5,407 nt of DNA, from contig JAUWXH010000180.1 of assembly GCA_030616465.1 (NCBI GenBank), positions 1 to 5,407 of the forward strand, given 5' to 3'. Below the pieces are notes generated by a model that ran no database searches, was not told where the DNA came from, and worked only from the letters and a program-made list of their open reading frames with translations. A program made the translations under genes and the position numbers. This DNA comes from Planctomycetota bacterium. Its GTDB lineage: Bacteria > Planctomycetota > Phycisphaerae > UBA1845 > Fen-1342. This document shows, piece by piece, positions 4,907 to 5,407 of the stretch. The first letter of the stretch is position 1. Every line of letters begins with the position of its first letter.

Positions 4907-5407
4907 TTACGGGGCCGGCTCGAGCCGGATGTAGTCCAGCCCGAACATGTATGTCTTGACGGCCTCCTCGTTCGCTCCGACGACTTCGGCGGTGATGCGG
5001 TTTTCGCCCTCGGTCAGCTCGAAGACACCGAGCTCGATTTCCTCCGTCAGCCGGATGCCTTTGTTGTAGAAGTCGATGGGGTCTCCGGCTTTCTGGTCGT
5101 TGATTGAGAGCTGGATGATGCCGTAGTCCGCCGCCTTGACGAAGCGCGCCAGGACGCGGTATTTGCCGGCCTGGGGGACGTCGAAGCCGAGCACGAGCGT
5201 ATCGCCCGGCTGAACGCCCGTGTGCAGCCAGAAATGGTGGTCGTTGCTGCAGCCGTTGATTGCTTGCGGCTCGGCCTCTTCGCCGCCGGCGATGACGCGC
5301 ATCTCCTCGCCCTCGAGCGCGCCTTTGACGCGGTAGGGGACGTACTCTTCGATCAGGGTGAGCTCGAGGTCGGACGGCATGATCGGCTCAAACGCGTCGC
5401 TGCCGCC
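4907..5407 (-). CDS. C-terminal end of a large, probably secreted protein with a carbohydrate-binding-like beta-sandwich (possibly DUF2961/GH172 type)
   Basis: The frame is open to the right edge, so these 166 residues are the end of a longer protein. The ATG at 5378-5380 lies inside the frame, has no ribosome binding site and need not be the start. Residues 16-165 form one domain: EEYVPYRVKGALEGEEMRV, then WLHTGVQPGDTLVLGFDVPQ (60-79), then GKYRVLARFVKAADYGIIQLSI (81-102), then GENRITAEVVGAN (134-146) and YMFGLDYIRLEP (153-164). This strand-rich pattern, with a GKY...R..KA.DYG..Q motif and a closing GLDY.RL motif, is that of galactose-binding-like/CBM6-35-like modules. I recall very similar tails on DUF2961 (GH172-type) proteins and other secreted planctomycetal proteins. 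The catalytic part is outside the window, so the reaction is unknown. A 305-nt gap separates it from nfnA, so no functional link is implied. Confidence 0.75.
   Translation of the reverse strand, partial: GGSDAFEPIMPSDLELTLIEEYVPYRVKGALEGEEMRVIAGGEEAEPQAINGCSNDHHFWLHTGVQPGDTLVLGFDVPQAGKYRVLARFVKAADYGIIQLSINDQKAGDPIDFYNKGIRLTEEIELGVFELTEGENRITAEVVGANEEAVKTYMFGLDYIRLEPAP

Overview
The window is a GC-rich stretch of bacterial DNA in which every recognisable gene lies on the minus strand, so transcription runs from high to low coordinates. In that order it holds: the 3' end of a large protein with a carbohydrate-binding-like C-terminal domain (4907-5407, cut by the right edge); an NfnA/SudB-like FAD, NAD and [2Fe-2S] subunit (3756-4601); an NfnB/GltA-like NADPH-dependent oxidoreductase subunit with two [4Fe-4S] motifs (2241-3659); a cobalamin-binding-domain radical SAM protein of unknown substrate (349-1917); and the first 73 codons of a probable Clp-fold (SDH-type) serine protease-like protein (1-220, cut by the left edge). 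No tRNA, rRNA, CRISPR array, transposase or integrase is visible.

The best-supported unit is the adjacent nfnA-nfnB pair. Together these match the two subunits of the electron-bifurcating NADH-dependent reduced ferredoxin:NADP+ oxidoreductase (Nfn, also called SudBA). This complex links the NADH, NADPH and ferredoxin pools and suggests an anaerobic or facultatively anaerobic metabolism. The large subunit alone would usually be named NADPH-dependent glutamate synthase (GltA), but no glutamate synthase large subunit is present here and the partner argues for Nfn.

The terminal domain of the right-edge gene resembles C-terminal modules I recall from DUF2961/GH172-type and related secreted proteins of Planctomycetota, Armatimonadota and similar environmental phyla. 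With the high GC content and GC-rich spacers, this suggests an uncultured environmental bacterium of that kind. The taxonomic inference is weak.

The genes are not tightly packed. The spacers are 305 nt (right-edge gene to nfnA), 96 nt (nfnA to nfnB), 323 nt (nfnB to radical SAM) and 128 nt (radical SAM to the protease-like gene). They hold several perfect inverted repeats. A 10-bp-stem hairpin lies after nfnB, an 8-bp-stem hairpin lies between nfnA and nfnB, and a dyad abuts a candidate promoter of the radical SAM gene. A credible sigma70-like promoter sits just before the protease-like gene. I read this as one bicistronic unit (nfnAB) flanked by separately transcribed single genes. I did not find clear evidence of a new multi-gene system. 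The least explained items are the radical SAM protein, with its Trp/Arg-rich tail, and the structured spacers.
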